DNA of 64,000 nucleotides from ATM1 sp003577165 (GTDB lineage: Bacteria > Armatimonadota > Fimbriimonadia > Fimbriimonadales > ATM1). The stretch spans positions 1-64,000 of the forward strand of contig SZPM01000001.1 in NCBI GenBank assembly GCA_030263715.1, read 5' to 3'. Shown in pieces: positions 7,720-16,027 of the stretch (its first letter is position 1; each line of letters starts with the position of its first letter). Below the pieces are notes generated by a model, which was not told the origin of the DNA, did not search any database, and saw only the letters and a list, made by a program, of their open reading frames with translations. Position numbers and translations under genes: made by a program.

Positions 7720-9240
7720 CTAAGAAAGGGGGGGCAATTGGCCCGCGCGGACGAAGGCGTGCTCGTAGGCAAACAGACTCGCGGTGGCGAATGCTGCTGC
7801 AACGAGTGCGCCCAAAGGTAGAAACGCTAAGATCGCAGCGGCGGCCGCGAGGGCAATGGAAAGAGAGCGAGCGGACACACCGAGCAAGGGAAGACTCGTC
7901 AGGTAGCCCAACGCCTGCTTTCCGTTTTCTGTGGGGTGAGGGAGGAAATTTTCAGCGACAATTAGAGCGATGTGCATACCCGCGCAGATCGCAAACAGGA
8001 ATTGCGCGGCGCCCACGCCCTGTGTCCACGGAATGCAGATCGCTGCGCCGCAGAGCGCGGCCTGCACGATGAGATGAGGAAGCACGGTCGGTCCCTCCCA
8101 AAGGTCGCGTCCTTTGCACTGTCGGAACAAGAATGCGGTGTAGCCGGCAACCAGAGCGCCGAGGAGTGCGTTCACCCATCGCAGCGGCTCCACAAGTTCC
8201 CCTCCCGGGCTGAACACATCCAAGACAAGAATGGCGGCAGTCGTCGCGCCGAAGACGCTGAGCAACACGCCACCCTTTACCAACCAACTGTTCCAGTTCG
8301 GTCGAGTGAACAGACGATAAAACGCCATCGGCTTGGCGAGGTCCTCGACCAACAGGAAGACGGTGATCGCAGTGAACGCGAGTGCGATCGCTTCGAAGAA
8401 GAACCGCGGCGGCGCAACTCCCAACACACTGGAGAACGGTGCGAGAAGAGCCGCCCCGCCCGCAATGCTCTTCGTCAGAAGATACAAGGCTACCGGCCAC
8501 CCCCACTCGACCTTTGCCTCGACGTCGAGTGACACCGTGGCATCGGGTCGAACGTCTCGGTCCGTGTTCGGGGATTCGACTTGGCTGCTCGGCCGCTCCG
8601 ACCACATATAGGATCTTTCGCGACGCGCAATGCCAGGCACCAGCGTAAGTTCAGAAGCGCCGACGTAGCGGACATTCGGCCCTGTCCCCTGCTCCTCACG
8701 CCTCGCGCGGGTCGCTTTCATTCGCACTAACTGCGAAACTTCCGACTCCGGATCGTCGAAGTCGCCCGGGATGATTGCGCGAACCGGACACACGACCGCG
8801 CAGGCGGGTTCGAGTCCGCGCTCGACCCGATGCGCGCAGAAGTGGCACTTCTCTACGGCCCGCAAGTCCTCGTTGAGATAGATCGCGTCGTAAGGACACG
8901 CCTGCATACAAGCGCGGCACCCGATGCACGCCTCCCGGTCGACATCCACGATGCCATCGGGTCTCTTCACGAGCGCGTTCACCGGACAGATCGCGACGCA
9001 CGGCGCAGACGTACATTGGTTGCACCTCTGTACTAAGAACTGGCGCGTGACGTCCGGGTAAGAGCCCACGTCGACGTACTTGACGAAGGTGCGAAACGAG
9101 CCGACCGGAACGTTGTTCTCGGCCTTGCACGCGACGGTGCATGCGTGGCAGCCGATGCAGGCCTCCTGGTCGATGACGAATCCGTACTGCAAGAGGAATG
9201 TAGATTCGCCGCGACGAGGCGGTTTCCCTCTCGGCCCCAT
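7720..9240 (-). CDS. Fused 4Fe-4S ferredoxin / NrfD membrane subunit
   Basis: A 506-aa fusion. Residues 18-160 form a DmsB/NrfC-type ferredoxin with sixteen cysteines in four groups (28/31/34/38, 73/76/81/85, 105/108/111/115, 132/135/147/151), enough for four [4Fe-4S] clusters. After a linker, residues 230-506 form an NrfD/PsrC-type domain with about eight membrane helices, which in relatives exchanges electrons with quinone. The start at 9240 was chosen because GGGAG lies 9 nt upstream; longer in-frame starts to 9324 lack this and run into the divergent dinB-like gene. It precedes and is coupled to the molybdopterin subunit. In most systems these are separate genes. Confidence 0.9.
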   Translation of the reverse strand: MGPRGKPPRRGESTFLLQYGFVIDQEACIGCHACTVACKAENNVPVGSFRTFVKYVDVGSYPDVTRQFLVQRCNQCTSAPCVAICPVNALVKRPDGIVDVDREACIGCRACMQACPYDAIYLNEDLRAVEKCHFCAHRVERGLEPACAVVCPVRAIIPGDFDDPESEVSQLVRMKATRARREEQGTGPNVRYVGASELTLVPGIARRERSYMWSERPSSQVESPNTDRDVRPDATVSLDVEAKVEWGWPVALYLLTKSIAGGAALLAPFSSVLGVAPPRFFFEAIALAFTAITVFLLVEDLAKPMAFYRLFTRPNWNSWLVKGGVLLSVFGATTAAILVLDVFSPGGELVEPLRWVNALLGALVAGYTAFLFRQCKGRDLWEGPTVLPHLIVQAALCGAAICIPWTQGVGAAQFLFAICAGMHIALIVAENFLPHPTENGKQALGYLTSLPLLGVSARSLSIALAAAAAILAFLPLGALVAAAFATASLFAYEHAFVRAGQLPPLS

Positions 9241-9278
9241 GTCCGTCGGCTCCCGGGCTCCGACGGCCATACTGTGGC

Positions 9279-9698
9279 GTGACAAGTCGTGACCTGCTGA
9301 GTTTCCAGTTCGAACACCTGACAACCCAATTCGAGGCCGTCTACCGGGATCTGCCTTCGGACACTTGGGACGTCAAAACGGTCCCGCACGGGATGAGTTT
9401 CCGAGAGACGACCGTTCACCTCATGGAGTGCTGCGAAGCGTTCCTCGCTGTGGTCCGAGGCGAGAAGTGGCCGTGGGGGACGTACTCCGTGGAAGACGAC
9501 TCGGCTTCGGCGCTCATCGGCGCCTTCTTCGCGAAGCGGCGGGAAGCCATCGGCGTTGCCCTTGCAAGAGATGACGAAACCCTTGCGAAGGAAGCTTCGC
9601 TGTACCTAATCTGCCACGACCCCTACCACGTTGGACAGCTTTGCCAACTTCGCCTCTCCTTCCAACCAGATTGGAACTCGAACTCGATTTACGGATAG
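9279..9698 (+). CDS. DinB-family protein
   Basis: A 139-aa four-helix-bundle protein of the DinB/YfiT type. Histidines at about 47 (TVHLMECC) and in the C-terminal HDPYHVGQ segment form the metal-binding set typical of the family. Members include thiol S-transferases and damage-inducible proteins; the specific reaction here is unknown. The GTG start follows a CATACT box (9269-9274) by only 4 nt, which suggests a leaderless mRNA. It is divergent from the iron-sulfur/NrfD gene and adjacent to the convergent lipoprotein gene. Confidence 0.8.
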   Translation: MTSRDLLSFQFEHLTTQFEAVYRDLPSDTWDVKTVPHGMSFRETTVHLMECCEAFLAVVRGEKWPWGTYSVEDDSASALIGAFFAKRREAIGVALARDDETLAKEASLYLICHDPYHVGQLCQLRLSFQPDWNSNSIYG

Positions 9699-9699
9699 G

Positions 9700-10527
9700 C
9701 TAAGGTCGAATCCGAACGCTCGTGGATTCCGCTACATACACTGTCAGGCGTTTCCCAACTGGGATGCGGATGTTCGCGCCCTTCAACATGCCGGCGATGC
9801 GATCGCCGACATCGTTAACCACGCTCCCGAGTTCGGTGAGTGTCGAGAAGAGCAGCGACAGCTCTGGGGCGGCGAGTTGAAGAGCTTCGCCCGCCCGCGC
9901 ACGTGAAAGTGCACCGATGAGTGCGGAGAGACCATCGCCCTCGATGGTGCGCTCCGCATCGTCCAGCCCCAACTCGCGAACGGCGAGTTCGACATCCTGT
10001 CGCGCGGGGCCTTCAGGAGCGCTGCCGGTTCGCATCGCTTCGTATAAGGCGACGAGTCCGTTGCGCACCCTCTCATTCTTCCAAAGCGCGTCGATCTCTG
10101 CGGATCGCGTTGTGCCCCCGTCGTTTCGCCCGAATCGCAGCACCTCGTCAGGCTGATCCTTGTGCGCGCACAGGACGACTTCTCCGCCGTCCACCGATGT
10201 CGTCGAAGTCAGCGAGATGGCGAGTCGCGCGGGCTGATTGGCAAGGGCCGTGAAGGTGGTCGCGCCACGAGACCAAACGACGACGCCGCGCGCGGGCGCG
10301 CCGGCGGGGATGAGTACGTTCCCGCTCGCGTCGACGACTGGTTCGGACACGATGAAGTGAACCGGTTCGCCTTCCTTCGAGCCTCCGCTCGATAGCGGCG
10401 TCGCGAGGAGAAGATTGACCTCCGTTCCGGCCCTCAATGCGGCGCCAGCGGGACTCGTGGCGGCCTCATCGGGTGCGGTGCAGGCGGATAGGGCGGCCAG
10501 ACAAAGTAGTGGGAGCGCCTTCCTCAC
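9700..10527 (-). CDS. Lipoprotein, 275 aa, function unknown
   Basis: The N-terminus has a short hydrophobic segment and a lipobox (LSAC, with the lipidated Cys at about residue 16), so this is a predicted lipoprotein. Residues 30-95 (AGTEVNLLLATPLSS, then VLIPAGAPARGVVVW) match a beta-rich module common in uncharacterised acidobacterial and armatimonad exported proteins. The rest is alpha-helical, ending in a strand-rich tail (RLTVYVAES). The GTG start lies 5 nt after TATCTA on the minus strand, another leaderless candidate. It follows the dehydrogenase gene by 41 bp. Confidence 0.75.
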   Translation of the reverse strand: MRKALPLLCLAALSACTAPDEAATSPAGAALRAGTEVNLLLATPLSSGGSKEGEPVHFIVSEPVVDASGNVLIPAGAPARGVVVWSRGATTFTALANQPARLAISLTSTTSVDGGEVVLCAHKDQPDEVLRFGRNDGGTTRSAEIDALWKNERVRNGLVALYEAMRTGSAPEGPARQDVELAVRELGLDDAERTIEGDGLSALIGALSRARAGEALQLAAPELSLLFSTLTELGSVVNDVGDRIAGMLKGANIRIPVGKRLTVYVAESTSVRIRP

Positions 10528-10568
10528 AGCCGTAGATACGCCACCGGAAGTCCGATCGCTTCCGACCC

Positions 10569-11633
10569 CTACAGTTCCACGCGCTCTTCGCGTCCTGATT
10601 CTCCGCTTCGATACATCGCATCGAAGATCGCATTCAGGATGAGGCCCTGCTCTCCGGGCACTGGGGAAGGCTCGCCATTCAGTATCGCACGAACAAACGC
10701 AACGACTTCGTCGGTGTGCATCGACTTCACGCGCGGTAAGTTGCGCGGCTTCATGTCGAACAACTGCTGATCCAATTCCGTGTAGATCGTGACCGGATCG
10801 TCAGAGAACAGGTCGAGTTCAGCGCCCGCTTCGGTTCCGAACAACTGGCATCCAAAGAACTCCTGCCGGATGTTGCTCATGAACGACGACTCCAAAGTTA
10901 CCGCGGACCCATCCTCGAAACGGATAAATCCTGCGGCGAAGTCCTCGACCGTGAACTTGCTCCGATCGTAATCCCCCCACGCGTTCCAGTGCTTGGGGTC
11001 TTTGGCCATCGCTTGGTAGATGTTCGCCGTCGCGGTTACAGGCTTGGGATAGCCCATCAGAAAGAGCGTGAAGTCGAGGATGTGCACGCCAATGTCGATC
11101 AGCGGACCGCCGCCTTGCTGCTCCTTGTCGATGAACACCCCCCACCCAGGAACTTCTCGGCGTCTTAGCGCTTGTGCGCGGGCGTAGTAGACCTTGCCCA
11201 TGTTTCCGCCGTCTATGAACTTCCTCATAAATCGGGCGATGGCCGAAAAACGCCACTGGAGGGCTATCTGAAGAAGCATGCCGCTCTGCTTCTCTGCGGC
11301 GATCATCTCCCGACACTCCTGCGCGTTCATCGCCATCGGCTTTTCACAGAGAACGTGCTTTCCTGCGAGGAGAGCGTCGATCGTCGGCTGCCTATGGAGC
11401 CGATTCGGCGTTGCAACGCTTACCGCGTCCACGTCGGGCAGCGCGAGGAGTTCGCGATAGTCCGAGAAGACATTGGGCACTCCAAACTTTTCGGCAGCCG
11501 CTTTCGCGGCCGCTTCGTTCGTGTCGGCGACGGCTACGATCTCGCACAGGTCGGGCATCGAAGCGTAACCCGGCATATGACAGCCCTGGGCGATTCCGCC
11601 CGCGCCGATGATCCCGATTCCGAGCTTCTTCAT
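10569..11633 (-). CDS. Gfo/Idh/MocA-family oxidoreductase
   Basis: A 354-aa NAD(P)-dependent sugar or cyclitol dehydrogenase-type protein. A Rossmann fold begins at GIIGAGGIAQG (residues 6-16), and the conserved EKPMAMN motif (about 96-102) supplies the catalytic lysine. The C-terminal alpha/beta domain contains GGGPLIDIGVHILD and shapes the substrate pocket. The substrate is not predictable. It is a stand-alone gene between two lipoprotein genes on the same strand, with a strong hairpin just upstream. Confidence 0.9.
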   Translation of the reverse strand: MKKLGIGIIGAGGIAQGCHMPGYASMPDLCEIVAVADTNEAAAKAAAEKFGVPNVFSDYRELLALPDVDAVSVATPNRLHRQPTIDALLAGKHVLCEKPMAMNAQECREMIAAEKQSGMLLQIALQWRFSAIARFMRKFIDGGNMGKVYYARAQALRRREVPGWGVFIDKEQQGGGPLIDIGVHILDFTLFLMGYPKPVTATANIYQAMAKDPKHWNAWGDYDRSKFTVEDFAAGFIRFEDGSAVTLESSFMSNIRQEFFGCQLFGTEAGAELDLFSDDPVTIYTELDQQLFDMKPRNLPRVKSMHTDEVVAFVRAILNGEPSPVPGEQGLILNAIFDAMYRSGESGREERVEL

Positions 11634-11665
11634 GGCGTGGTGGGCAAACCTCCAATCAGAACAGA

Positions 11666-11693
11666 GGGCGCGGCGCGCACGTGCGCCGCGCCC
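11666..11693 (-). terminator. GC-rich hairpin between lipoprotein and dehydrogenase genes
   Basis: GGGCGCGGCG and its complement form a long, almost entirely G+C stem around a short GCAC/GTGC core, with a 2-nt bulge. On the minus strand it is followed by a weakly T-rich segment (CTCTGTTCTGATT). It lies 18 bp after the stop of the 11712 gene and 33 bp before the dehydrogenase start, so it most likely terminates the former. Confidence 0.55.
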
Positions 11694-11711
11694 AAAGTCA
11701 GGACGAACCGC

Positions 11712-12188
11712 TTACCCAGCGGTGGGGGCCTCGTTAATCGCCTTGGCAGTTCCGTTGACGTACGCCGTCGCACGGCCGTGCGGCTTGATGTTAATCGGGT
11801 CCCAGATTAGTTTTTGGTTTGCCGGATTGGGGATCTCGGAGGGAGCCTTCCCCCCGACCACATGACCCATGTACTGGAGCCACACCTTACCGTTGTGGCT
11901 GACCCAGCACTCTTCAAAACCGGGCTCCTGCCCAAACTCCGGCCTGAGCTTCTCTTTCAAGTCCTTGGAATTCTCGGCCTCCGGAAACTTGCCGTGCTTC
12001 TCGGCATACTTCAGCAGGAAGTCCGCCGCCAGCTGTACTCGGGCCACAGCGGCATCGATTCCCTGATCGGTGATCGGCTCCTGAAGTTGGGGGCGTCCCC
12101 CGACGTCAGCCTGCTGTTTCTTTTGTGAATCGCACGCCACGCTGACCAAGCTTGCGACCAGCGCTGCGAGCATCAAAATCTTCCTCAT
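11712..12188 (-). CDS. Small lipoprotein, 158 aa
   Basis: Signal peptide with lipobox VSVAC (Cys19). The mature part has a helical region (AAVARVQLAADFLLKY), a KHGKFPEAEN segment and a C-terminal strand region ending GRATAYVNGTAKAI. The pattern loosely recalls type II pseudopilin C-terminal domains, where a final GxxxxYxDG strand is common, but there is no pilin-type cleavage motif. The function is unknown. A Shine-Dalgarno CAGGAG precedes the ATG by about 11 nt. The strong hairpin at 11666-11693 probably ends the transcript. Confidence 0.75.
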   Translation of the reverse strand: MRKILMLAALVASLVSVACDSQKKQQADVGGRPQLQEPITDQGIDAAVARVQLAADFLLKYAEKHGKFPEAENSKDLKEKLRPEFGQEPGFEECWVSHNGKVWLQYMGHVVGGKAPSEIPNPANQKLIWDPINIKPHGRATAYVNGTAKAINEAPTAG

Positions 12189-12205
12189 TGGTTCTAAGTC
12201 TCCTG

Positions 12206-12919
12206 TTATTCAGGTCGTTCGGCCGCGGGCGTCTCCCGCTTGCGCGCCGACATCCATGTACCGAGGATTAGTATGGCAAACGTTCCCGACCAAAAGAGCC
12301 AAGTGGGCATCTCCGGGACGGCGGTCGGCAGAACTTTCGCCTCGTGGGCCGAGTGCGCCGACAGGAAGGCCAGCTTCACCGCCACCCACGCCACGATCAC
12401 GTACGCCATGTGCTCAAGCCCGGGCCACTTCTCGATCATGCGAACCAGGACGAAGGCGGCGAATCGAAGAAGGACCACGCCCGAGATCGCCCCGGTGTAC
12501 ACGATGTAGATGTTGTCGCTCACTGCGACCGCAACGAGGATGCTGTCGATCGCGAAGACCAGGTCCGTCAACTCAACCAGCACGACGGTCTTCCAGAAGG
12601 AGGGGGGCGCTGCGACAGGACGGTCGCCGTGGTTGGAGGCCGAGCGCCCGATGAAGTGCTTGAGGGGCAAGTAGAGCAGATACGCCGCCCCGAAAGCCTG
12701 CAAGTACCAGAAGGCGATGAGGTGCTTCGCGCTCAGAAGAGCGAGAAAGCGCATCGTGAACGAGCCGACCAGCCCGACGAGAAGAGCCTTGCGACGCTCT
12801 TTTGGCGGCAGGTGCCGAACCAGAAGCGCGATGACGAGGGCATTGTCTGCCGAGAGAAGGCCCTCGAGCAGAATCAGCAAGCCGATCGTGCCAGCGTTGA
12901 CTAGGATCTCGTGGGACAT
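12206..12919 (-). CDS. TerC-family integral membrane protein
   Basis: A 237-aa protein with about seven hydrophobic helices. The two signature aspartate motifs are present (SADNALVIA near residue 24, FAIDSILVA near residue 122). TerC-family proteins are linked to tellurite resistance and to manganese or calcium efflux supporting exported metalloproteins. The start at 12919 (MSHEILVN) follows GCAGGAA and matches the family N-terminus; upstream in-frame codons have unrelated composition and overlap the divergent FmdB gene. It lies 17 bp after the 3'-side lipoprotein gene start and is likely its own unit. Confidence 0.9.
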   Translation of the reverse strand: MSHEILVNAGTIGLLILLEGLLSADNALVIALLVRHLPPKERRKALLVGLVGSFTMRFLALLSAKHLIAFWYLQAFGAAYLLYLPLKHFIGRSASNHGDRPVAAPPSFWKTVVLVELTDLVFAIDSILVAVAVSDNIYIVYTGAISGVVLLRFAAFVLVRMIEKWPGLEHMAYVIVAWVAVKLAFLSAHSAHEAKVLPTAVPEMPTWLFWSGTFAILILGTWMSARKRETPAAERPE

Positions 12920-13003
12920 TTTCCTGCGCCTGGCATGACCTCGGCAGGCTTGACAAGCTGCGCAATAATACTCAACCGAATCTTCGACCCAAGGGGTGTT
13001 TCT

Positions 13004-13279
13004 ATGCCGACATACGAGTACGAATGCCGAGCCTGCAGCCACACCTTCGAGGCCGAACAGAGGATCGTCGAGGACCCGATGAAGGATTGCCCTTCGTGCG
13101 GGCAAGAGAACTCCCTCAAGCGGCTCGTCCAGCCTGCGGCCATCCACTTCAGGGGATCCGGCTTCCACGTCACCGACTACGCCGCCAAGCCCAAGGACGA
13201 AAGACCCGAGGGTGCGAGTCCGGGCTGCACGGGAGACCAGTCCTCCTGCCCGACCTGCGCTACTGAGCAAGGGGCGTAG
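13004..13279 (+). CDS. FmdB-family zinc-ribbon protein
   Basis: A 91-aa protein beginning MPTYEYECRAC, the hallmark of FmdB/CxxC_CxxC_SSSS regulators. A zinc ribbon is formed by Cys8/Cys11 and a second CPSCG pair about 25 residues later, followed by a flexible tail with extra cysteines (CTGDQSSCPTC). The family is widespread and its role is unsettled; it was first linked to regulation of formamidase/amidase genes. The start was chosen at the ATG preceded by AAGGGG at 7 nt; a TAATAC box lies about 37 nt upstream. Confidence 0.9.
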   Translation: MPTYEYECRACSHTFEAEQRIVEDPMKDCPSCGQENSLKRLVQPAAIHFRGSGFHVTDYAAKPKDERPEGASPGCTGDQSSCPTCATEQGA

Positions 13280-13320
13280 GTCAACAGGCCCAACTTCGCC
13301 AGGAAACGGACTGCAACCCA

Positions 13321-13364
13321 GTCTCCTTGATACTGGTATGATATCATACTGGTATCAAGGAGAC
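13321..13364 (+). promoter_or_regulatory. 44-bp palindromic operator over the SPFH gene RBS
   Basis: The two 22-nt halves (13321-13342 and 13343-13364) are reverse complements at 20 of 22 positions. Inside, ATACTGGTAT occurs twice as a direct repeat around a central GATATC. The right arm contains AAGGAG, the ribosome-binding site of the SPFH gene that starts 4 nt later. As DNA it looks like a dimeric repressor site, for example GntR/YtrA-like; as RNA it would fold into a hairpin hiding the Shine-Dalgarno sequence. No repressor gene lies nearby except the ribbon-helix-helix protein at 14269. Confidence 0.7.
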
Positions 13365-13368
13365 ACCG

Positions 13369-14262
13369 ATGAAGCAAGAAAAAGAAGTCCGAACCCCGTC
13401 CGGGTGGCTAATGTTGGCGGTCGTGATCGCCCTATTCCTCTCGGCCGGCTATGTCCTCTACCTCACGATCACTCGAGCGATCGGCGATCAGGAGTTCGCG
13501 CGAGGCGCAGTGGGTTGGTGGATCGCCGGGGACGCGATCCTGTGGATCCTGGGAGGCCTTTTCTCAGCCGGGTTCTTCGTGGTCGAGCCGAACGGGAGCA
13601 AAGTGCTTCTGCTCTTCGGAGCCTACAAGGGCACGGTGAAAGACGCGGGCTTCCACTGGGCCAATCCGTTCATTAGCAAGCGGTCGGTTTCGCTTCGCGT
13701 GCGCACATTCAACGGAGAGAAACTCAAGGTCAACGACTCGGTCGGCAACCCCATCGAGATCGCGACGATCATCGTTTGGGCGGTGCGCGATACGTACAAG
13801 GCCTCCTTCGAGGTGGACGACTACCAGGAGTTCGTCGCGCTGCAGACGGAGACTGCGCTCCGCCACACTGCGAGCTCGCATCCATACGATGCCGAAGACG
13901 AAGAGATCTCGCTGAGAAGAAACACCGACGAAGTGTCCGCTCATCTCCGTGAGGAACTGGAGAAGAAGTTGGCCATCGCCGGAGTCGACGTCATCGACGC
14001 AAAACTCTCGCACCTCGCTTACTCTCCAGAGATCGCCGGCGCGATGCTGCGAAGGCAGCAGGCTGCTGCGGTCATCGCTGCGCGTCAGCGAATCGTGGAC
14101 GGAGCCGTCGGCATGGTTGAAATGGCTCTGCAGCGAATGGAGGCGGAGGGCGTTCTGAAACTCGACGAAGAGCGAAAGGCGCACATGGTCTCCAACCTCA
14201 TGGTGGTTCTCTGCAGTGAGCATGCGGCACAGCCGGTTCTGAACACTGGCTCGCTCTACTAA
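13369..14262 (+). CDS. SPFH/Band 7 membrane protein
   Basis: A 297-aa protein with two N-terminal membrane helices (about residues 12-33 and 44-66), then an SPFH domain (about 68-240). Family features include FFVVEPNGSKVLLLFG, a WANPF motif and SLRVRTF, followed by a helical region (MLRRQQAAAVIAARQRIVDGA). SPFH proteins form oligomeric membrane cages and scaffolds. Expression is probably controlled by the 44-bp palindrome that overlaps its ribosome-binding site. It is co-transcribed with the downstream ribbon-helix-helix gene (6-bp gap), a pairing I recall as common, often with a GntR regulator. Confidence 0.9.
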   Translation: MKQEKEVRTPSGWLMLAVVIALFLSAGYVLYLTITRAIGDQEFARGAVGWWIAGDAILWILGGLFSAGFFVVEPNGSKVLLLFGAYKGTVKDAGFHWANPFISKRSVSLRVRTFNGEKLKVNDSVGNPIEIATIIVWAVRDTYKASFEVDDYQEFVALQTETALRHTASSHPYDAEDEEISLRRNTDEVSAHLREELEKKLAIAGVDVIDAKLSHLAYSPEIAGAMLRRQQAAAVIAARQRIVDGAVGMVEMALQRMEAEGVLKLDEERKAHMVSNLMVVLCSEHAAQPVLNTGSLY

Positions 14263-14268
14263 GCCCTC

Positions 14269-14466
14269 ATGGCGAGGAAGAGTTTCCTGCTGCGGATCAG
14301 CCCAGATCTCTGGGCTGAACTGCAGCGTGTGGCAGCGGAGGAGTTCCGGAGCGTAAACGCTCAGATCGAGGTACTCCTCCGCGAAGCGCTCAAGCGGCGA
14401 GGACGGAGCCTTCCGTTATCCGCTGCCGACTCGAACGACGGAGACGAAGCGGAAGGCGACGGTTAA
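14269..14466 (+). CDS. Arc/MetJ-type ribbon-helix-helix protein
   Basis: A 65-aa protein. Residues 1-45 (RKSFLLRISPDLW then VNAQIEVLLREAL) fit an Arc-like ribbon-helix-helix: a short strand that pairs in a dimer to enter the DNA major groove, then two helices. The acidic tail (SNDGDEAEGDG) is probably disordered. It follows the SPFH gene by 6 bp and is likely its partner or regulator; no toxin gene is adjacent. It could act on the palindrome at 13321-13364, but this is inference. Confidence 0.85.
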   Translation: MARKSFLLRISPDLWAELQRVAAEEFRSVNAQIEVLLREALKRRGRSLPLSAADSNDGDEAEGDG

Positions 14467-14475
14467 GGCGGGCCT

Positions 14476-14859
14476 TTATCGCGGGCGCATCGGCGAGTCG
14501 GGGCTCTCCCCGGCGCGCAGAGCGATTTCTGCGCCCTCCTCGCCCGCTTCGAGCGTTTCAAAGAGGTTTCGAACCGATTGGCCGATTCGGTCCTCTTGAA
14601 GAGCTTCTGCCTCGATTTCGTCCACCAGCCTACGGCCGAGTTCGATGGCTCGGTCACGGGCTTCCTGCGCTTCTTCGGCCTCCGGGTTTTCTCCTTCTAA
14701 GCGGTATGGAACCAGGAGTTCGACGAGTTCCATGGCCACGGTTCGGCTGCGCGCTGCTTCGACTCCAAGCTCATCTGCGCGCTGGCCGAGCCGCTGCGCG
14801 ATCCGAAGGGCGATCGTTCCGGCGTGGGGCAGGTCGAGGGGCAAGTCGAAGAACTTCAT
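14476..14859 (-). CDS. Hypothetical helical protein, 127 aa
   Basis: A soluble, glutamate-rich and largely helical protein (EAEEAQEARDRAIELGRRLV), with no signal peptide, membrane segment or cysteine cluster. I do not recognise a family. It is encoded 2 bp after the Rieske oxygenase gene on the same strand, so it is co-transcribed and may assist that enzyme, though the sequence gives no direct support. Its 3' end converges on the ribbon-helix-helix gene, 9 bp away. Confidence 0.7.
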   Translation of the reverse strand: MKFFDLPLDLPHAGTIALRIAQRLGQRADELGVEAARSRTVAMELVELLVPYRLEGENPEAEEAQEARDRAIELGRRLVDEIEAEALQEDRIGQSVRNLFETLEAGEEGAEIALRAGESPDSPMRPR

Positions 14860-14861
14860 TC

Positions 14862-15959
14862 TTAGGGTTCCTTGTGTCCCATCTGCTTCGCGAGCAGTCT
14901 ATGGAAGTGGTGTGGCCCCGTCTCGCGTTTCGGCGAGAACCTGCCGCCGCGATACAGTCGGGATCGAATTCCCGTCTGCACCAATTCGACGATGACTTCG
15001 TCCTCGCGCTCGACTCTATCCAACTGAGATCCCGCACCTTCACCGATTTTCGATTCGTCCCAGACGTAACTCAAGAAGCTGATTTTCGTCGAGCGTTCCG
15101 ATTGAGGCTTGACGACGTTGATAGACAGGCCCCACGGATAGAAGTTGAACATCAGGTTTGGGAACAGCCACCAGTAATAGGCGGCAATCTTGCGTCCAAA
15201 ATCGGGCGATGATTCGGGAACGTCGAACGCGGCCTCACCTTCCTTTGCGTGCGCAAGCTGCAGGATGCAATCGTCGTGGATCTCCGTCGCATAAGATTCG
15301 TAGTCGATCGTTGCGTTGAGGTCCGGATGGATGTAGGGTACATGGAACCCTTCCAGGTAGTTCTCGACGTAAAGCGCCCAATGCGCCTGCACCCGATACT
15401 CGCGCGACCTCTCGCTCGAAAAGCGAAACTCGTCAAGCGGCAGCCACGACATCCTCTCCGCCATCGGCCGAATCCACTCCGCGAAGTCGCGGGCAGGATT
15501 CACGGATGCGAACAGGAACCGGCCCCACTCGCCGAAACTGCATCGCGGGAGATGATCCTGGTCGGAGGGAAAGTCCTCGACCCCCTCGAATTCCGGCATC
15601 GAAAGAAATCGGCCGTCGAGACCAAACCGGCGCCCGTGATAACGGCACCGGAGCATCCGCTCCGTTCCAGGGCCCTCGCAGACGAGGTTCGCTCGATGCG
15701 TGCAGACATTCGAGAGGCAGTGGATGCGGTCGGACTCATCGCGTGTCAACAGCAAAGGTTCATCGAGACAGCCTTCCAGGAGTTGAAAGGGAAACACTTG
15801 ACCGGGCGCCTTGACGACGTCCGCGTCGGCCACCCATTGCCAAGATCGCGCGAAGATCTTGTCCACCGCTTCTCCGTAAGCCGAGGGCGACTTGAAGAAC
15901 TCGGGTGACAGCGTGGCTGCCACCTCGATACGTTCGTCCACATAGTATCCTTCTTTCAT
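14862..15959 (-). CDS. Rieske non-heme iron oxygenase, alpha subunit
   Basis: A 365-aa ring-hydroxylating-type oxygenase. The Rieske [2Fe-2S] site is CTHRANLVC...CRYHG (Cys-x-His ... Cys-x2-His) near residues 85-110. The catalytic domain has the His/His pair in GFHVPYIH, and a carboxylate is expected in the EREDEVIVE segment; the GRxSxxExGxHHFH tail matches choline-monooxygenase-like relatives. It inserts oxygen into an unknown substrate using electrons from a separate reductase, and none is encoded nearby. The start at 15959 (MKEGYYVDE) is preferred; longer frames extend into the divergent acs promoter region. Confidence 0.88.
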   Translation of the reverse strand: MKEGYYVDERIEVAATLSPEFFKSPSAYGEAVDKIFARSWQWVADADVVKAPGQVFPFQLLEGCLDEPLLLTRDESDRIHCLSNVCTHRANLVCEGPGTERMLRCRYHGRRFGLDGRFLSMPEFEGVEDFPSDQDHLPRCSFGEWGRFLFASVNPARDFAEWIRPMAERMSWLPLDEFRFSSERSREYRVQAHWALYVENYLEGFHVPYIHPDLNATIDYESYATEIHDDCILQLAHAKEGEAAFDVPESSPDFGRKIAAYYWWLFPNLMFNFYPWGLSINVVKPQSERSTKISFLSYVWDESKIGEGAGSQLDRVEREDEVIVELVQTGIRSRLYRGGRFSPKRETGPHHFHRLLAKQMGHKEP

Positions 15960-16027
15960 TCCGACTTCGGCCCAGCAGGACTCGCAGCCCCTCGGTCGAA
16001 TCAGAAATTCGAGACTAAGGAGAATCT

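Noticed and set aside
12920..13270. Long N-terminal extension of the TerC gene
   Set aside because: It would run through the divergent FmdB gene. The ATG at 12919 has a ribosome-binding site and fits the TerC family start.
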